Source of the DNA: Akkermansiaceae bacterium
GTDB lineage: Bacteria > Verrucomicrobiota > Verrucomicrobiia > Verrucomicrobiales > Akkermansiaceae
Length of the DNA stretch: 40,618 nt
Direction: 5' to 3'
Assembly (NCBI GenBank): GCA_903934285.1
Contig: CAIZNN010000170.1
Location: forward strand, 1-40,618
Shown: positions 8,396 to 17,051 of the stretch, in pieces
How positions within the stretch are numbered: the stretch's first letter is position 1
Layout: the number at the start of each line of letters is the position of its first letter
Position numbers and translations under genes: made by a program
Notes under the pieces: model-generated
What the model saw: only the letters and a program-made list of their open reading frames with translations
Told to the model about the DNA's origin: nothing
The model's database searches: none

Positions 8396-9490
8396 ATGAC
8401 GGATTTCAGCAGCATCCATGGGATCGGCAAAACTTCGCGTGAATTGCTCGAGGCGGCCGGGTTTTTTGACGCGGAGGCACTGGCCAAGGCGGGGGTGGAC
8501 GAGTTGTTCATTGAACTGCAACGTGCCAACCGGATTCTACAGATTTCCAAGCGCACGCCCTCGCCGGTCATCATTGGCAAATGGATCGAGGCGGCCCGCC
8601 ACAAGGTGGGTGTCGAGCCGGCGGCGGTGGTGATGCCAGCCATGCCGGTCGATTATGAGGCGACCCCGCAGGTGATGGAGATGCTGGCGGTTGCGCCGCA
8701 GGCGATTCCGCTGCCGGCCTGGCAATTGGTGGAAAATCATCTGGCGGTGTCGGACATTCCGCCGGCCATTTTGCTCAACCGCTATTCCGGCGATCTGGAA
8801 ATCCGCTTCAGCAACCGTGACACCGCGGTGCGCCCGGCACCGCGCGCGCCGCTGGGGGCCTTGCCGCGGCCGTCCTCATCGGGCAATGTGCAGCTAGGCG
8901 AGGCCGGGCAGCAACGCCTGGAGATCGACACCTCGCGGCTCCGGTCGATCGCGGACTTGGAAAAGGTGGGGCAGCGGATTCCGGTTTCAAAGAGTTTGTC
9001 CAACGCCGGGTCCACCCCTGAAAGTGAGCGGATCGCGTTGATCCGGGTGCCGCTAGAGGCGACCAATCGTGGGCGCAATCCACTGTCGCGGAGCTATGTG
9101 CGCGGGGTGTTGCACCCACATCCGGTGGGCATGACGCTCGGCGCGATGGTCACCCTGGCGTTGGCGGCGCTGTTGCCGCTGGCCATCGCGGTTTCGGGTT
9201 TGTTGCTGTTGGCGGTGCTGTTTCCGGGTAAGTTCGGGTGGGTGTCGCCGTGGTTGTTAGTGGTGCCGTGCGGGTTGCCGCTGCTGGGGGTGTTGTATTT
9301 GATTCTTGGCCTCAACGGCCGCTGCCGGATCTGCACGCAGCGCGTGTTTCTGCACCGTGCCTGCCGCAAAAACGTCAAAGCCCACCACCTCCGCGGGCTG
9401 GGTTATGTCATTCCGGTGTGCTTGCACATGCTGTTGTTTCACTGGTTCCGTTGCACCTACTGTGGCACGCCGGTGCGCCTGAAAAAATAG
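8396..9490 (+). CDS. Membrane protein: helix-hairpin-helix N-domain and Cys-rich tail
   Basis: 364 residues, unnamed. Residues 1-65 (FSSIHGIGKTSRELLEAAGFFDAEALAKAGVDEL) look like the paired helix-hairpin-helix fold of DUF4332-type proteins, a fold that usually binds DNA or protein. A long low-complexity linker follows (about 70-235). Two hydrophobic segments come next, about 245-275 and 280-303. The end contains CRICTQRVFLHRACRKNVKAHH, a further hydrophobic stretch with one Cys, and CTYC. The CxxC pairs flanking the last membrane segment suggest a split zinc ribbon. It starts 42 bp after valS and is followed after 15 bp by the lipoprotein gene, so all three may be co-transcribed. The function is unknown. 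Confidence 0.75.
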   Translation: MTDFSSIHGIGKTSRELLEAAGFFDAEALAKAGVDELFIELQRANRILQISKRTPSPVIIGKWIEAARHKVGVEPAAVVMPAMPVDYEATPQVMEMLAVAPQAIPLPAWQLVENHLAVSDIPPAILLNRYSGDLEIRFSNRDTAVRPAPRAPLGALPRPSSSGNVQLGEAGQQRLEIDTSRLRSIADLEKVGQRIPVSKSLSNAGSTPESERIALIRVPLEATNRGRNPLSRSYVRGVLHPHPVGMTLGAMVTLALAALLPLAIAVSGLLLLAVLFPGKFGWVSPWLLVVPCGLPLLGVLYLILGLNGRCRICTQRVFLHRACRKNVKAHHLRGLGYVIPVCLHMLLFHWFRCTYCGTPVRLKK

Positions 9491-9505
9491 CTGGAGGACA
9501 CAAGG

Positions 9506-10477
9506 ATGGGGAGTCGTCGCTGCAGCCAAATTCAATTGATGAAATGCGTGTGGGCAGCGCTGTGGGTGTGGGGTGCCGGGCTGACTGGTTGCGGCTGGCT
9601 CGGGCCGCAGCCGCAACCGGAGAAAACCGACGAGCAGAAGGCGTTCGGTGATAGCGGCATTCCGCCACAGATGCGGGCCAGCGGGGCTGGCGCTGGGGAG
9701 GGCACGGCGGTCACGCCCGGTGGCAACAAGCCGGGAAACGTCGCGAATTTCACCCCCAAGGAGGATATTGTGTTCACCAATCCGGACGATCCGGATGCCC
9801 AGCTGCCCGAGTTGGCCGATTTGCTCGCCGCGCCCAAGTCCAAGAGTTGGGAGGCAAGCGAGACGCTGGCCCGCAGCCGGTCCGCGCGCGAGGGCAAGCC
9901 GCTGTTGATTTGGTTCACCAATTCCCAGAGCAGCCCGATGTGCAAGGCTCTCAACGAAGAACTCTTTTCCACCGGCGATTTTGAAAAATGGGCGGTGGAA
10001 AAGCTCGTGCGGCTGCGCGTCGATGCCGCGGTGCGCGTCAAAGATTCCAACCTTTCGGTCGATGAGGCGCGAAGCCGCGAAATCGATGTCAAGAACTACG
10101 TCGCCGCGCTGAAGAAACGCTACAAAGTCCTCGGCCACCCGACCTTGATTCTACTCAACCCCAGTGGCGAGGTCATCGGGCGCTATGTCGGCTACCAGCG
10201 CGGCACCGCCGATGTCTCATGGGGGCTCATCAAGCATGGCGAGACGGTCTCGACGCGCGCCTACACCACTTGGCGGGCCGGCTTGGAGGCCAAGGGTTAT
10301 CGCGAGTGGCTGGACCGGCGCGGCCGCAAGGTCTTCGCCAGGCTGGTGTCCTACGACAAGGGTGAGCTCATTCTTATCGAGCCGGATGGCGCCCGCGCGC
10401 GCACCCACGAAAACCAGCTCTCCGATGCCGACCGCACCTGGCTCGCAGAGCAGAAACGTCTCCGCGATCTCCCCTGA
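9506..10477 (+). CDS. Lipoprotein with thioredoxin-like and SHD1 domains
   Basis: 323 residues. GGAGG at 9493-9497, 8 bp before the ATG, is one of the few good ribosome binding sites in the window and fixes the start. The N-terminus has RR, a hydrophobic run and the lipobox LTGC, so lipid attachment at about Cys-29 is expected. Residues about 125-245 resemble a thioredoxin fold (GKPLLIWFTNSQSSPMC, then YKVLGHPTLILLNPSGEVIGRYVGY with the cis-Pro). The usual CxxC is reduced to SPMC, leaving one Cys, which argues against a simple disulfide oxidoreductase. The last 60 residues (YREWLDRRGRKVFARLVSYDKGELILIEPDGARARTH in pattern) are an SHD1 domain. Probably a periplasmic binding or thiol-handling protein. 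Confidence 0.75.
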   Translation: MGSRRCSQIQLMKCVWAALWVWGAGLTGCGWLGPQPQPEKTDEQKAFGDSGIPPQMRASGAGAGEGTAVTPGGNKPGNVANFTPKEDIVFTNPDDPDAQLPELADLLAAPKSKSWEASETLARSRSAREGKPLLIWFTNSQSSPMCKALNEELFSTGDFEKWAVEKLVRLRVDAAVRVKDSNLSVDEARSREIDVKNYVAALKKRYKVLGHPTLILLNPSGEVIGRYVGYQRGTADVSWGLIKHGETVSTRAYTTWRAGLEAKGYREWLDRRGRKVFARLVSYDKGELILIEPDGARARTHENQLSDADRTWLAEQKRLRDLP

Positions 10478-10574
10478 GCGGCACCGGCGGCTGGCCGCTT
10501 CCTAACAAAATCCTGGGGTTGCACTGCAGTCTTGCCGGTTCCAGCCGCGACCCGGCTCTAACAAAACCACCGGT

Positions 10575-11438
10575 TCACGGTGCCGCGGCCTCCCTGACGA
10601 ACGACTTGGTGGCCACCAAGCTGATGGGCAGGGTCATTTTGGTGATTTCTCTGACGCGGTCAGTGGTGGAGGTGATGGTGCCTTTGAGGGTCAGCGATTC
10701 GTCGAGCATGGTGGCGAGATTGACGACGACCTGGCCGCTGAGTTCGACCGTGGCGTTGACCTCGCTGCCATCCTTGCGGAAGTCGCCGCCGGAGCTGTGG
10801 ATGGCGATGTCGATCACGGCGGTCTGGGTGGTGGCGGAACTGCGGATCTGGCGCAGGCTCATGGTGCCGATGGTCTTGGCCTTGTCCAAGTCGCGCTCGA
10901 TGATCATCTTGATCCAGGTCGGATCGAATTCCCAGGAGTCGCCGAGTTTGACTTCGCGCGCCGGATACCAGTCGCGTTTCAGATAGACTTGCATTTCCTC
11001 GATTTCGGATTGGATCTGGCTCAATGGCACCGACCCATCGAGTTCGAAGCTCCACTCGCCCTTGGGCGGTTTGGTCATCGAGAACATCTTGCCGGTCAGC
11101 GGGCTGGGGTTGTTGATTGTGTCGGTCTTGCCGTTGATGGTGATTTTCGAGACGGCGGTGAGTTTGGGAACCCGCACCATACCGCGCAGGGTGCCGTCGG
11201 CGGCGGGCTCGCGGAATGTCCAGACCAATTCGCGATCGCGGATGACCTCGATGGTGCCGCGGGTGGTCTTGCCGGCGACGGTTTTTTCGAGGGTGGCGCC
11301 GTGGGTTTCGGAGTGGGCGACCAGCCGCACGCTTTCGCCGGGTTGGCCGCGCACCGGGCCGAAGCTGATGGCGGCACCGGCCGGGGTGAGCAGGGCCAGG
11401 AGGGCAAGTGCGGCGGCGGCTACGGGCGTGGGCTTCAT
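10575..11438 (-). CDS. Secreted protein of unknown function
   Basis: 287 residues. The start MKPTPVAAAALALLALLTPAGAA is a clear signal peptide; the frame extends six codons further, but this ATG fits better. The mature part is beta-rich with Ser/Thr and charged strands: GQPGESVRLVAHSETHG, then WSFELDGSVPLSQIQSEIEEMQVYLKRDWYPAREVKLGDSWEFDP. This pattern is seen in uncharacterised exported proteins that carry a repeated 'product over time' beta fold. I do not recognise the family. It converges on the thioredoxin/SHD1 lipoprotein gene (97-bp gap with no clear terminator) and diverges from the large secreted protein at 11681 across 242 bp, in which I see nothing definite. Confidence 0.7.
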   Translation of the reverse strand: MKPTPVAAAALALLALLTPAGAAISFGPVRGQPGESVRLVAHSETHGATLEKTVAGKTTRGTIEVIRDRELVWTFREPAADGTLRGMVRVPKLTAVSKITINGKTDTINNPSPLTGKMFSMTKPPKGEWSFELDGSVPLSQIQSEIEEMQVYLKRDWYPAREVKLGDSWEFDPTWIKMIIERDLDKAKTIGTMSLRQIRSSATTQTAVIDIAIHSSGGDFRKDGSEVNATVELSGQVVVNLATMLDESLTLKGTITSTTDRVREITKMTLPISLVATKSFVREAAAP

Positions 11439-11680
11439 ACGGCCAGAGAGTTCCACTTCGGCCGCTGCGCGTCAATCCCCGATCGGCTGGTTAGAGAGGC
11501 CGCCCGCTTGGCACATGAGGCCGGCGTGGCGGAATTCCAGCAGTTGCGCGGAGCGTGAGCGAGGCCGCCAATCTATCAATGCCGGCGGCGTCCGGGGCCC
11601 GCCGTGGTATTCAAGGCACCGCATCGCCCCGCAAAATAACTGCTCTTGTCAGTTTTGCCCGGGGTTCCTACAGTCCCGCC

Positions 11681-14557
11681 ATGCGTGCTCCCATTATCCT
11701 GCTCTGCACCGTTGCGTTGGCTTGCGCGGCGGAACCACAACCCGCCGTGACCGTTGTTTGTCCGGCCGACGCGCCGGCCAATGTGAAACTCGCCGCCAAG
11801 GAGTTGCGGCGCTACGTCTATCTGCGCACCGGCGGGTTGTTGCCGATCGCCACCGGATCTAACGGGCCAAGCATCACCCTCGCGATTGATGCCGCGCTTG
11901 AGAAACAACAATACAGCTTGAAATCCGCCGGCGAGTCGCTGGTGATTTCCGGCGGCTCGGATATTGGCGTGCTGTATGGCGCGTATGCCTTCGCGGAGAA
12001 ACTCGGGGTGCGCTTTCAAATCGACGGCGACGTGCTGCCTGATGGCAGAATTCCGCTGGCCCTGCCGCAGTGCGATGAATCCCACAAGCCGCTGTTCCGG
12101 CTGCGCGGGTTGCAGCCGTTCCACGATTTCCCGGAAGGTCCCGACTGGTGGACCACCGATGATTGGAAATCCGTGGCGGCTCAGACCGCCAAAATGCGCA
12201 TGAACTTCATCGGCTTGCACACCTATCCGTTCCATAACAAGGACCTCGGGCCCGAACCCACGGTGTGGATCGGCCTGCCCGATGAGGTCAACGCCGACGG
12301 CACGGTGCGCTTCAGCGCCGAGTCGTCGTGGTACACCACCGCCAAAACCATGCCATACGGGTGCTATGCCCCAGGCAAGACCGGCGACTACCACTTCGGG
12401 GCCGCCCAGTTGTATCCCGCGGATGACTATGGATCGGAAACCAATTGGCCTGACGATTTCCCGTTTCCCAAGACCCCGGCGGCCTGCGTCGCCCTCACCA
12501 ACCGCGTCGGCGTCATGCTCAAGAGTGTGTTCACCACCGCGCGCGGGCGGGGCATCACCACCTGCGTCGGCACCGAGTCGCCGCTGGCTATCCCGGACGC
12601 CGTCAAGCTGCGGTTGCAGGCGCGCGGCATGGATCCGGACGCCCCGGCCACCCTTGCGAAGTTATATGAAGGGATGTTTCTGCGGATCAAGCGCGCCTAT
12701 CCGCTAGACTACTATTGGATCTGGGGCCATGAGGGCGAAATCGACCAGGCGCGCTTCGTGCGCAATATCCAGGCCGCGCATGATGCCCTGGATGCTCTGG
12801 GCAAACCCTTCGGCCTCGGCATCTCCGGTTGGGGCTGGATCACCAGCAATTTCCCCGCGCTCGACCGGGTGCTGCCCGCCGACGTCGCCTTCAGCGCCAT
12901 CAACATGTCACTCGGTCAGACCCCGGTGTCGGCCAATTTCGCCGCGCTGGGCACCCGCCGCACATGGGCGATTCCCTGGCTGGAGGACGATCCCGTCCTT
13001 GGCTCGATCCAACTGCGCGCCGGGCGGACGCGCCGCGATGCCGTGGATGCCCGCGCCTACGGCTGCGATGGCCTCTTTGGGATTTTCTGGCGCACCCGCA
13101 TCCTCTCACCTAACATCGGTGCCCTGGCCCAGGCCGGCTGGCAACAAGGCGCCTGGAGCCTGCCCGCCGCGGCCAAGGAAAAGCCCCGCGCGGTGGTTGT
13201 GGCGGGCGGGACGACGGTGGCCTATCTCAACCACGCGGTGGCCGGCACCACCGCCGGCCCGCTCTATCAAACAATGCGCTACGGCAAGCAAGTCTACCGC
13301 TTCGCCGTGCCCAATGGCACCTATCAGGTGATCCTGCGCTTTGCCGAGCCGGCGTATGCCGCGCCGGGCATGCGCGTCTTCGGCGTGGCCCTGCAGGGCC
13401 GCGCGGTCATTGAGCACCTTGATATCTTCGCCGAGGCCGGCCAATACGCCGCGGTGGACCGGACCTTCGCCGGCATCGTTGTGTCTAACGGCCAATTGGC
13501 CGTCGAGTTCCGCAACGAGGTGGAACACCCGCTCATCTGCGCCATCGAGGTCAGCGGCGCGGGCGTCACCAGCAAAATCAATTGCGGCGGCCCGGCCTAT
13601 CAGGATTACGAGGCGGACGCGTGGGACGAGACGCTGCCGCGCGAGTTGCCGGTGGCTGACTTTTATGACGACTGGGCGGCGGCGCAGTTCGGGCCGCAGG
13701 CGGGGCCGGCGGCGGCGGCGATTTTCGCCAAGCTCGACGGCCAATTCCCGTGTCCCACCGGGTGGATCAACGGGCCGGGAGCGATCGTGATTAACAACAA
13801 GCCCTGGGCCGCGGTGGCGCCACAGTATGCCTTTGTCGGGGACTTCGCCGCACTGCGCCCGCAAGTCGTCGGCCGCGGCTGCCTGGAGCGCTTTGACTGG
13901 TGGTTGCACGCCTTCCAGGCAACGCGCGCAATGGGCGAGGCCGGTTGCCTGCGCGGCGCGCTCGATGCCACCATGCAGGGCCTCGCCAAGGCCACCGACC
14001 CGCAGGCCGCAACCACCGTGGCGCGCGAGGAAGCGCTGCCCATCCGGCTTGCCTTGGTGCTCCAGTTGGCCGAGGTGTCGGCCAACCTCATTGCGATGGT
14101 GCGCAACCAGACGGAACTGGGCACCCTCACCAACGTCGAGCAGCAATCCATGGCGCGCTTGCAATTGCTCACCGCGCACGACGCCGCGTTGCAAGCCGCG
14201 CTGGGGCATTCCTTGCCCGCGGCGGCCCACCCGTGGCAGGACTATCGGGGCCCGGCCCTGCTCACCGTGCTGACCGTGCGCGGCGATGTGGCCACCGGCG
14301 AATCGCTCAAACTGCCGATCATCGCCCTCGCCCCTCAGCCGGTGAAATCGGTGACGGTCCGCGTCCGCCCGTTAGGACAGGACGCGTGGCAGACGCTCGC
14401 CGCCACCCACCTGGCCCGCGCCGTGTGGAGCGCCACCCTGCCTGCCGCCACGCTGGACTTCGAGTACCAGGTCAGCGCCGAGTGTGGCGACGGCACCAGC
14501 CTGACTTGGCCGGCCACCGCGCCGGAAATGAACCAAACCGTTGTGGTCACCGAGTAA
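11681..14557 (+). CDS. Large secreted glycosidase-like protein (GH67N-like, malectin)
   Basis: 958 residues. The signal peptide is MRAPIILLCTVALACA. Residues about 20-115 (NVKLAAKELRRYVYLRTGGLLPIA, then SDIGVLYGAYAFAEKLGVRF) match the alpha-glucuronidase GH67 N-terminal fold found ahead of many barrels. A TIM-barrel-like region follows (FRLRGLQPFHDFP, YYWIWGHEGEI, GISGWGWIT, about 135-480). A malectin-type carbohydrate-binding domain lies at about 500-630 (VYRFAVPNGTYQVILRFAEP). A helical region and a C-terminal Ig/Fn3-like strand domain complete it. It probably acts on a plant or algal polysaccharide outside the cytoplasm; substrate and catalytic residues cannot be assigned. The frame is open 42 codons upstream, but the ATG before the signal peptide was chosen. 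Confidence 0.8.
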   Translation: MRAPIILLCTVALACAAEPQPAVTVVCPADAPANVKLAAKELRRYVYLRTGGLLPIATGSNGPSITLAIDAALEKQQYSLKSAGESLVISGGSDIGVLYGAYAFAEKLGVRFQIDGDVLPDGRIPLALPQCDESHKPLFRLRGLQPFHDFPEGPDWWTTDDWKSVAAQTAKMRMNFIGLHTYPFHNKDLGPEPTVWIGLPDEVNADGTVRFSAESSWYTTAKTMPYGCYAPGKTGDYHFGAAQLYPADDYGSETNWPDDFPFPKTPAACVALTNRVGVMLKSVFTTARGRGITTCVGTESPLAIPDAVKLRLQARGMDPDAPATLAKLYEGMFLRIKRAYPLDYYWIWGHEGEIDQARFVRNIQAAHDALDALGKPFGLGISGWGWITSNFPALDRVLPADVAFSAINMSLGQTPVSANFAALGTRRTWAIPWLEDDPVLGSIQLRAGRTRRDAVDARAYGCDGLFGIFWRTRILSPNIGALAQAGWQQGAWSLPAAAKEKPRAVVVAGGTTVAYLNHAVAGTTAGPLYQTMRYGKQVYRFAVPNGTYQVILRFAEPAYAAPGMRVFGVALQGRAVIEHLDIFAEAGQYAAVDRTFAGIVVSNGQLAVEFRNEVEHPLICAIEVSGAGVTSKINCGGPAYQDYEADAWDETLPRELPVADFYDDWAAAQFGPQAGPAAAAIFAKLDGQFPCPTGWINGPGAIVINNKPWAAVAPQYAFVGDFAALRPQVVGRGCLERFDWWLHAFQATRAMGEAGCLRGALDATMQGLAKATDPQAATTVAREEALPIRLALVLQLAEVSANLIAMVRNQTELGTLTNVEQQSMARLQLLTAHDAALQAALGHSLPAAAHPWQDYRGPALLTVLTVRGDVATGESLKLPIIALAPQPVKSVTVRVRPLGQDAWQTLAATHLARAVWSATLPAATLDFEYQVSAECGDGTSLTWPATAPEMNQTVVVTE

Positions 14558-14559
14558 GG

Positions 14560-14679
14560 GGCTACCTCGCCTGCACCAGCCGCTTGTTGCTCCGCCCGCT
14601 CGCCGTCATCATCCAGAGCACCAGTGCGGCGGGCAAAAGCGCCCTGATGGAAGCCGTGCTCGCCAAAATCCAGGCATGA
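14560..14679 (+). pseudogene. Relic of a mobile-element primase/helicase P-loop domain
   Basis: An unbroken 39-codon stretch ending in TGA, with no start of its own, reading GYLACTSRLLLRPLAVI and then IQSTSAAGKSALMEAVLAK. SAAGKS is a Walker A motif, and the surrounding residues are characteristic of the ATPase part of CHC2/toprim-type DNA primases carried by phages and plasmids. It begins two bases after the glycosidase gene stop. Those proteins run to several hundred residues, so only a fragment remains. The family call is from memory of the motif and was not searched. Confidence 0.55.
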
Positions 14680-14769
14680 GCTACAGTCGTGCCATGGCCG
14701 CAGTCTTGAAAAGTTTTGAGATGCAACAGCGTGGCAAACGCCCCGGAGCATGCTAGCTTCCGTGCGGTG

Positions 14770-14937
14770 ATGACCGCCCTTGAAATTGAAAAGGCCATCG
14801 AAAGACTTCCCGAACCTGAGCAGCGCAAGCTCGCGGGTTGGTTCGAGGATCACCGTCTGATCGTTGAGTCGTCCGCTGTTCTGGCAGCGTTCTACGACGA
14901 CGGGGACGGTGGTGAAAGCCAACTCACCGGGGAATGA
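14770..14937 (+). CDS. Small antitoxin-like protein
   Basis: 55 residues starting MTALEIEKAIERLPEPEQRKLAGWF, a helical pattern typical of short addiction-module antitoxins found upstream of MazF/PemK or RelE toxins. It ends in an acidic tail (FYDDGDGGESQLTGE). Its TGA overlaps the ATG of the next frame (ATGA at 14934-14937), the usual coupling of antitoxin and toxin genes. The partner toxin appears to be internally deleted, so this gene may now be an orphan. GTG three bases upstream is an alternative start; no ribosome binding site is visible. Confidence 0.6.
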   Translation: MTALEIEKAIERLPEPEQRKLAGWFEDHRLIVESSAVLAAFYDDGDGGESQLTGE

Positions 14938-15077
14938 AGCCCGGGGCGTTCGACGCACAGGGACTCGGAACTACCGACACAAGCCACTTCATCAGGTGCC
15001 TGGGGCAAGTGGACAACGCTACTCTGGAGATCGTCGAAGAGCGGGTCCGTATCTGGCTCGGCCTTTCTCGGCCCTGA
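14934..15077 (+). pseudogene. Internally deleted MazF/PemK-type toxin
   Basis: A 47-codon frame beginning MKPG and continuing at once as AFDAQGLGTTDTSHFIRCLG, then ending DNATLEIVEERVRIWLGLSRP. MKPG is the usual first few residues of MazF/PemK toxins. The FDAQ...LG...VEERV..WLGL pattern is the usual end of the same family. The roughly 70 residues between them, which carry the beta-barrel and the catalytic residues, are absent. It overlaps the antitoxin stop by 4 bp. This looks like an in-frame internal deletion that disarmed the toxin. The alternative is an unrelated small ORF. Confidence 0.55.
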
Positions 15078-15157
15078 GGGATTTCCTTCCACTAGCCGCC
15101 CAAAGCCGCTATCACTGCGCTTGGAAGATGGCTTATTTAAACCGTATCGGGCAGCGT

Positions 15158-15180
15158 GCCTGTGGCAGCGCCACTCAGGC
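15158..15180 (-). terminator. Stem-loop at the end of parA
   Basis: GTGGC and GCCAC pair around AGC, extended past a 2-base bulge by GCCT and AGGC. The hairpin starts over the parA stop codon on the minus strand, and a TTTAAATAAG tract follows about 15 nt beyond it. Candidate terminator only. Confidence 0.35.
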
Positions 15181-15972
15181 GGGCTCCGGCTCGCGCGCCA
15201 CGACCATGGCGTGGCGGACGAGGAATTCCTCGGCCAACGCGCGGTAGGATTGGCTGCCGATGCCGGACGCGTCGTGCTCGAAAATCGTCTTGCCGTGGCT
15301 GGGCGCCTCGCCGATGCGGATGGTGCGCGGAATGACGGTGCGATAGATTTGGGCGGGGAAAAAATTATTGACCTCCTCGACGACCTGGCGCGACAGCAGG
15401 GTGCGGCCGTCGTACATGGTCATGACGATGCCTTCGAGTTGGATGTCCACGTTGGCGTCCGAATTGCGGATTTGGTCGATGATGTGGACGATTTTGGCCA
15501 GGCCCTCGAGGCCGAACCACTCGCATTGCAGGGGGATGAGGATTTCATCGGCGGCGGCCAGCGCGGAGGTCATCAGCACGCCTAACGACGGCGGGGTGTC
15601 CAGGATGCAATATTCGAACAAGTCGTTGGGTTTGAGCGCCTGGAGGATGCCGCGCAGCCGGGTGAGGTGGTCATCGCTGCGGGCGAGTTCGATTTCGACC
15701 CCGGCGAGGTCCATTTCGGAGGGCACGAAGGATAGGTTGGGGCGGCCGGTGGGAATAATTTGGTGCGCCACGCTCGTCTCGCCCAGCAACACCGGATACA
15801 GGCTGCAACCGGCGGGAGCCTCGATGCCCAGGCCGCTGGTGCAATTGGCCTGCGGGTCCAGATCGAGCAGCAGCACGCGTTGCCCCCGCTGCGCGAGGGC
15901 GGCGGAGAGGTTGATGGCGGTGGTGGTTTTGCCCACGCCGCCTTTTTGATTGGCGATGGCTACGACTTTCAT
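15175..15972 (-). CDS. parA: ParA/Soj-family chromosome partition ATPase
   Basis: 265 residues. [23 protein letters not shown] carries the deviant Walker A with the signature Lys-10 and Lys-15. [16 protein letters not shown] is the Walker A' region, and [17 protein letters not shown] the Walker B. The length and the absence of an N-terminal DNA-binding domain make it the chromosomal Soj type. It normally moves chromosomal origin regions with ParB bound at parS, but no parB gene adjoins it here. Its neighbour 61 bp upstream on the same strand is ruvC. A MinD-like role is less likely, because the C-terminal membrane helix of MinD is absent. Confidence 0.92.
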   Translation of the reverse strand: MKVVAIANQKGGVGKTTTAINLSAALAQRGQRVLLLDLDPQANCTSGLGIEAPAGCSLYPVLLGETSVAHQIIPTGRPNLSFVPSEMDLAGVEIELARSDDHLTRLRGILQALKPNDLFEYCILDTPPSLGVLMTSALAAADEILIPLQCEWFGLEGLAKIVHIIDQIRNSDANVDIQLEGIVMTMYDGRTLLSRQVVEEVNNFFPAQIYRTVIPRTIRIGEAPSHGKTIFEHDASGIGSQSYRALAEEFLVRHAMVVAREPEPA

Positions 15973-16033
15973 GGGAAGCGGCAGCAGTGTTCAAGCAAGC
16001 GGCGGGGAATGCAATGAAAACAATCATCCCCCC

Positions 16034-16537
16034 CTAGACCAGCCGCCGGTCGAGCAACTTGGCCTTGAGCGGATCGGCGGCTTGCAGGTGGGCCAGGGCG
16101 ATGGCCAGGGCGTCGGCGGCGTCGGGCGGCGGGGTTTCCGCCAGGCCTAACAACGCGCGCACCATGAAGGCGACCTGGCTCTTGTCGGCGGTGCCCTTGC
16201 CCACCACCGCCATTTTGACTTTGCGCGGGGCGTATTCATACACCCGCAGGCCGTGGTCGGCGGCGGCGATGAGCGCCGCGCCGCGCGCCGCGCCCATGGA
16301 AATGGCCGTTTGATGGGATTGCACATAGATGATGCCCTCGACGGCGACCTCGTCGGGTTGATAGGTTTGGATCACCTTGACTAGATGGGTGCGGATGGCG
16401 GAGAGCGCCGCGGATTGCGCCAGTTTGTTAGGGATGGAGATCACGTCGAAGGTGAGCACCTTGGGGGTGCGGGCCTCGCCTTCGAGGACGGCGTAGCCGG
16501 TGTTTCTAACAGCAGGATCGATGGCCAGGACGCGCAT
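16034..16537 (-). CDS. ruvC: Holliday junction resolvase RuvC
   Basis: 167 residues, normal for the family, cutting Holliday junctions with RuvAB. The catalytic acids are visible: Asp-7 in MRVLAIDPAVRNTGYAVL, Glu in VAVEGIIYVQSHQTAISMG, and the Asp pair in PPDAADALAIALAHL. The conserved GKGTADKSQV loop precedes the last pair. A frame continues upstream for 83 codons, but it is the antisense of the PIN toxin gene and is rejected. No ribosome binding site is visible. ruvA and ruvB are not in the window. Confidence 0.95.
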   Translation of the reverse strand: MRVLAIDPAVRNTGYAVLEGEARTPKVLTFDVISIPNKLAQSAALSAIRTHLVKVIQTYQPDEVAVEGIIYVQSHQTAISMGAARGAALIAAADHGLRVYEYAPRKVKMAVVGKGTADKSQVAFMVRALLGLAETPPPDAADALAIALAHLQAADPLKAKLLDRRLV

Positions 16538-16543
16538 GGGGGG

Positions 16544-16590
16544 AAGACTCAAGATTTGAAGACACAAGACGCAAGAGAAGAGGAAGAGAA
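16544..16590. repeat. Degenerate AAGACNC heptamer array
   Basis: Between ruvC and the PIN toxin gene lies a run of imperfect 7-mers of the form AAGACTC, AAGATTTG, AAGACAC, AAGACGC, AAGAGAAG. The same 7-mer, nearly perfect, forms the array at 39028-39087. There is no coding content. Confidence 0.5.
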
Positions 16591-16616
16591 GAGCGGATGG
16601 AGCGGGACAGGCCGGG

Positions 16617-17051
16617 TCACAGAGGCACCTTGAGACCCGCCGCGGTGGCGAGACGCTTTTGATTGGCGTCGAAGGTGAGGAAATGGGTGGCACCCAGGAT
16701 GGGGGCGGCGGCGACGTGGAGGATGTCGAAACTCCGATGGCCGCCGGTGAGCGTGTGGGCGACGGAGAGGCAGGTGGCCTCGGCAAGAATGTCGGCCAGG
16801 TTGCTGGTTGCTTCGATCAGGCGTCCGGCGGCGATGGCGTTGTGGAACAGGAGCAAGTGGGCTGCGGCCTCGCCAGGTTTGAGGATCTTGCGGAATTCCG
16901 CGAAGCGGAGGGAATTGATCAATTCAAAGCGATTGAGCGGGCTGATGGAAATCGACCGGGAACCTCGTCGGCACCACGCGACAGCATCAGGCGTATGGGT
17001 GTCGTTGCCGTAAAGGGAAAATAGAAAGCTGGTATCGGTGGCGGTTACCAT
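16617..17051 (-). CDS. PIN-domain toxin (VapC-like)
   Basis: 144 residues. The PIN-domain acids are visible: Asp-6 in VTATDTSFLFSLY, Glu in NRFELINSLRFAEF, Asp in SFDILHVAAAPILGATHFLTFDANQKRLA, with the last FDANQ carrying the fourth. Such toxins are Mg-dependent RNases, often cutting tRNA or rRNA. The gene overlaps the upstream antitoxin gene by 7 bp, so translation is probably coupled. All catalytic positions look intact. Confidence 0.85.
   Translation of the reverse strand: MVTATDTSFLFSLYGNDTHTPDAVAWCRRGSRSISISPLNRFELINSLRFAEFRKILKPGEAAAHLLLFHNAIAAGRLIEATSNLADILAEATCLSVAHTLTGGHRSFDILHVAAAPILGATHFLTFDANQKRLATAAGLKVPL

Noticed and set aside
16538-16786. ruvC extended by 83 upstream codons
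   Set aside because: This part is antisense to the PIN toxin gene and lacks family similarity; RuvC begins MRVLAIDP.
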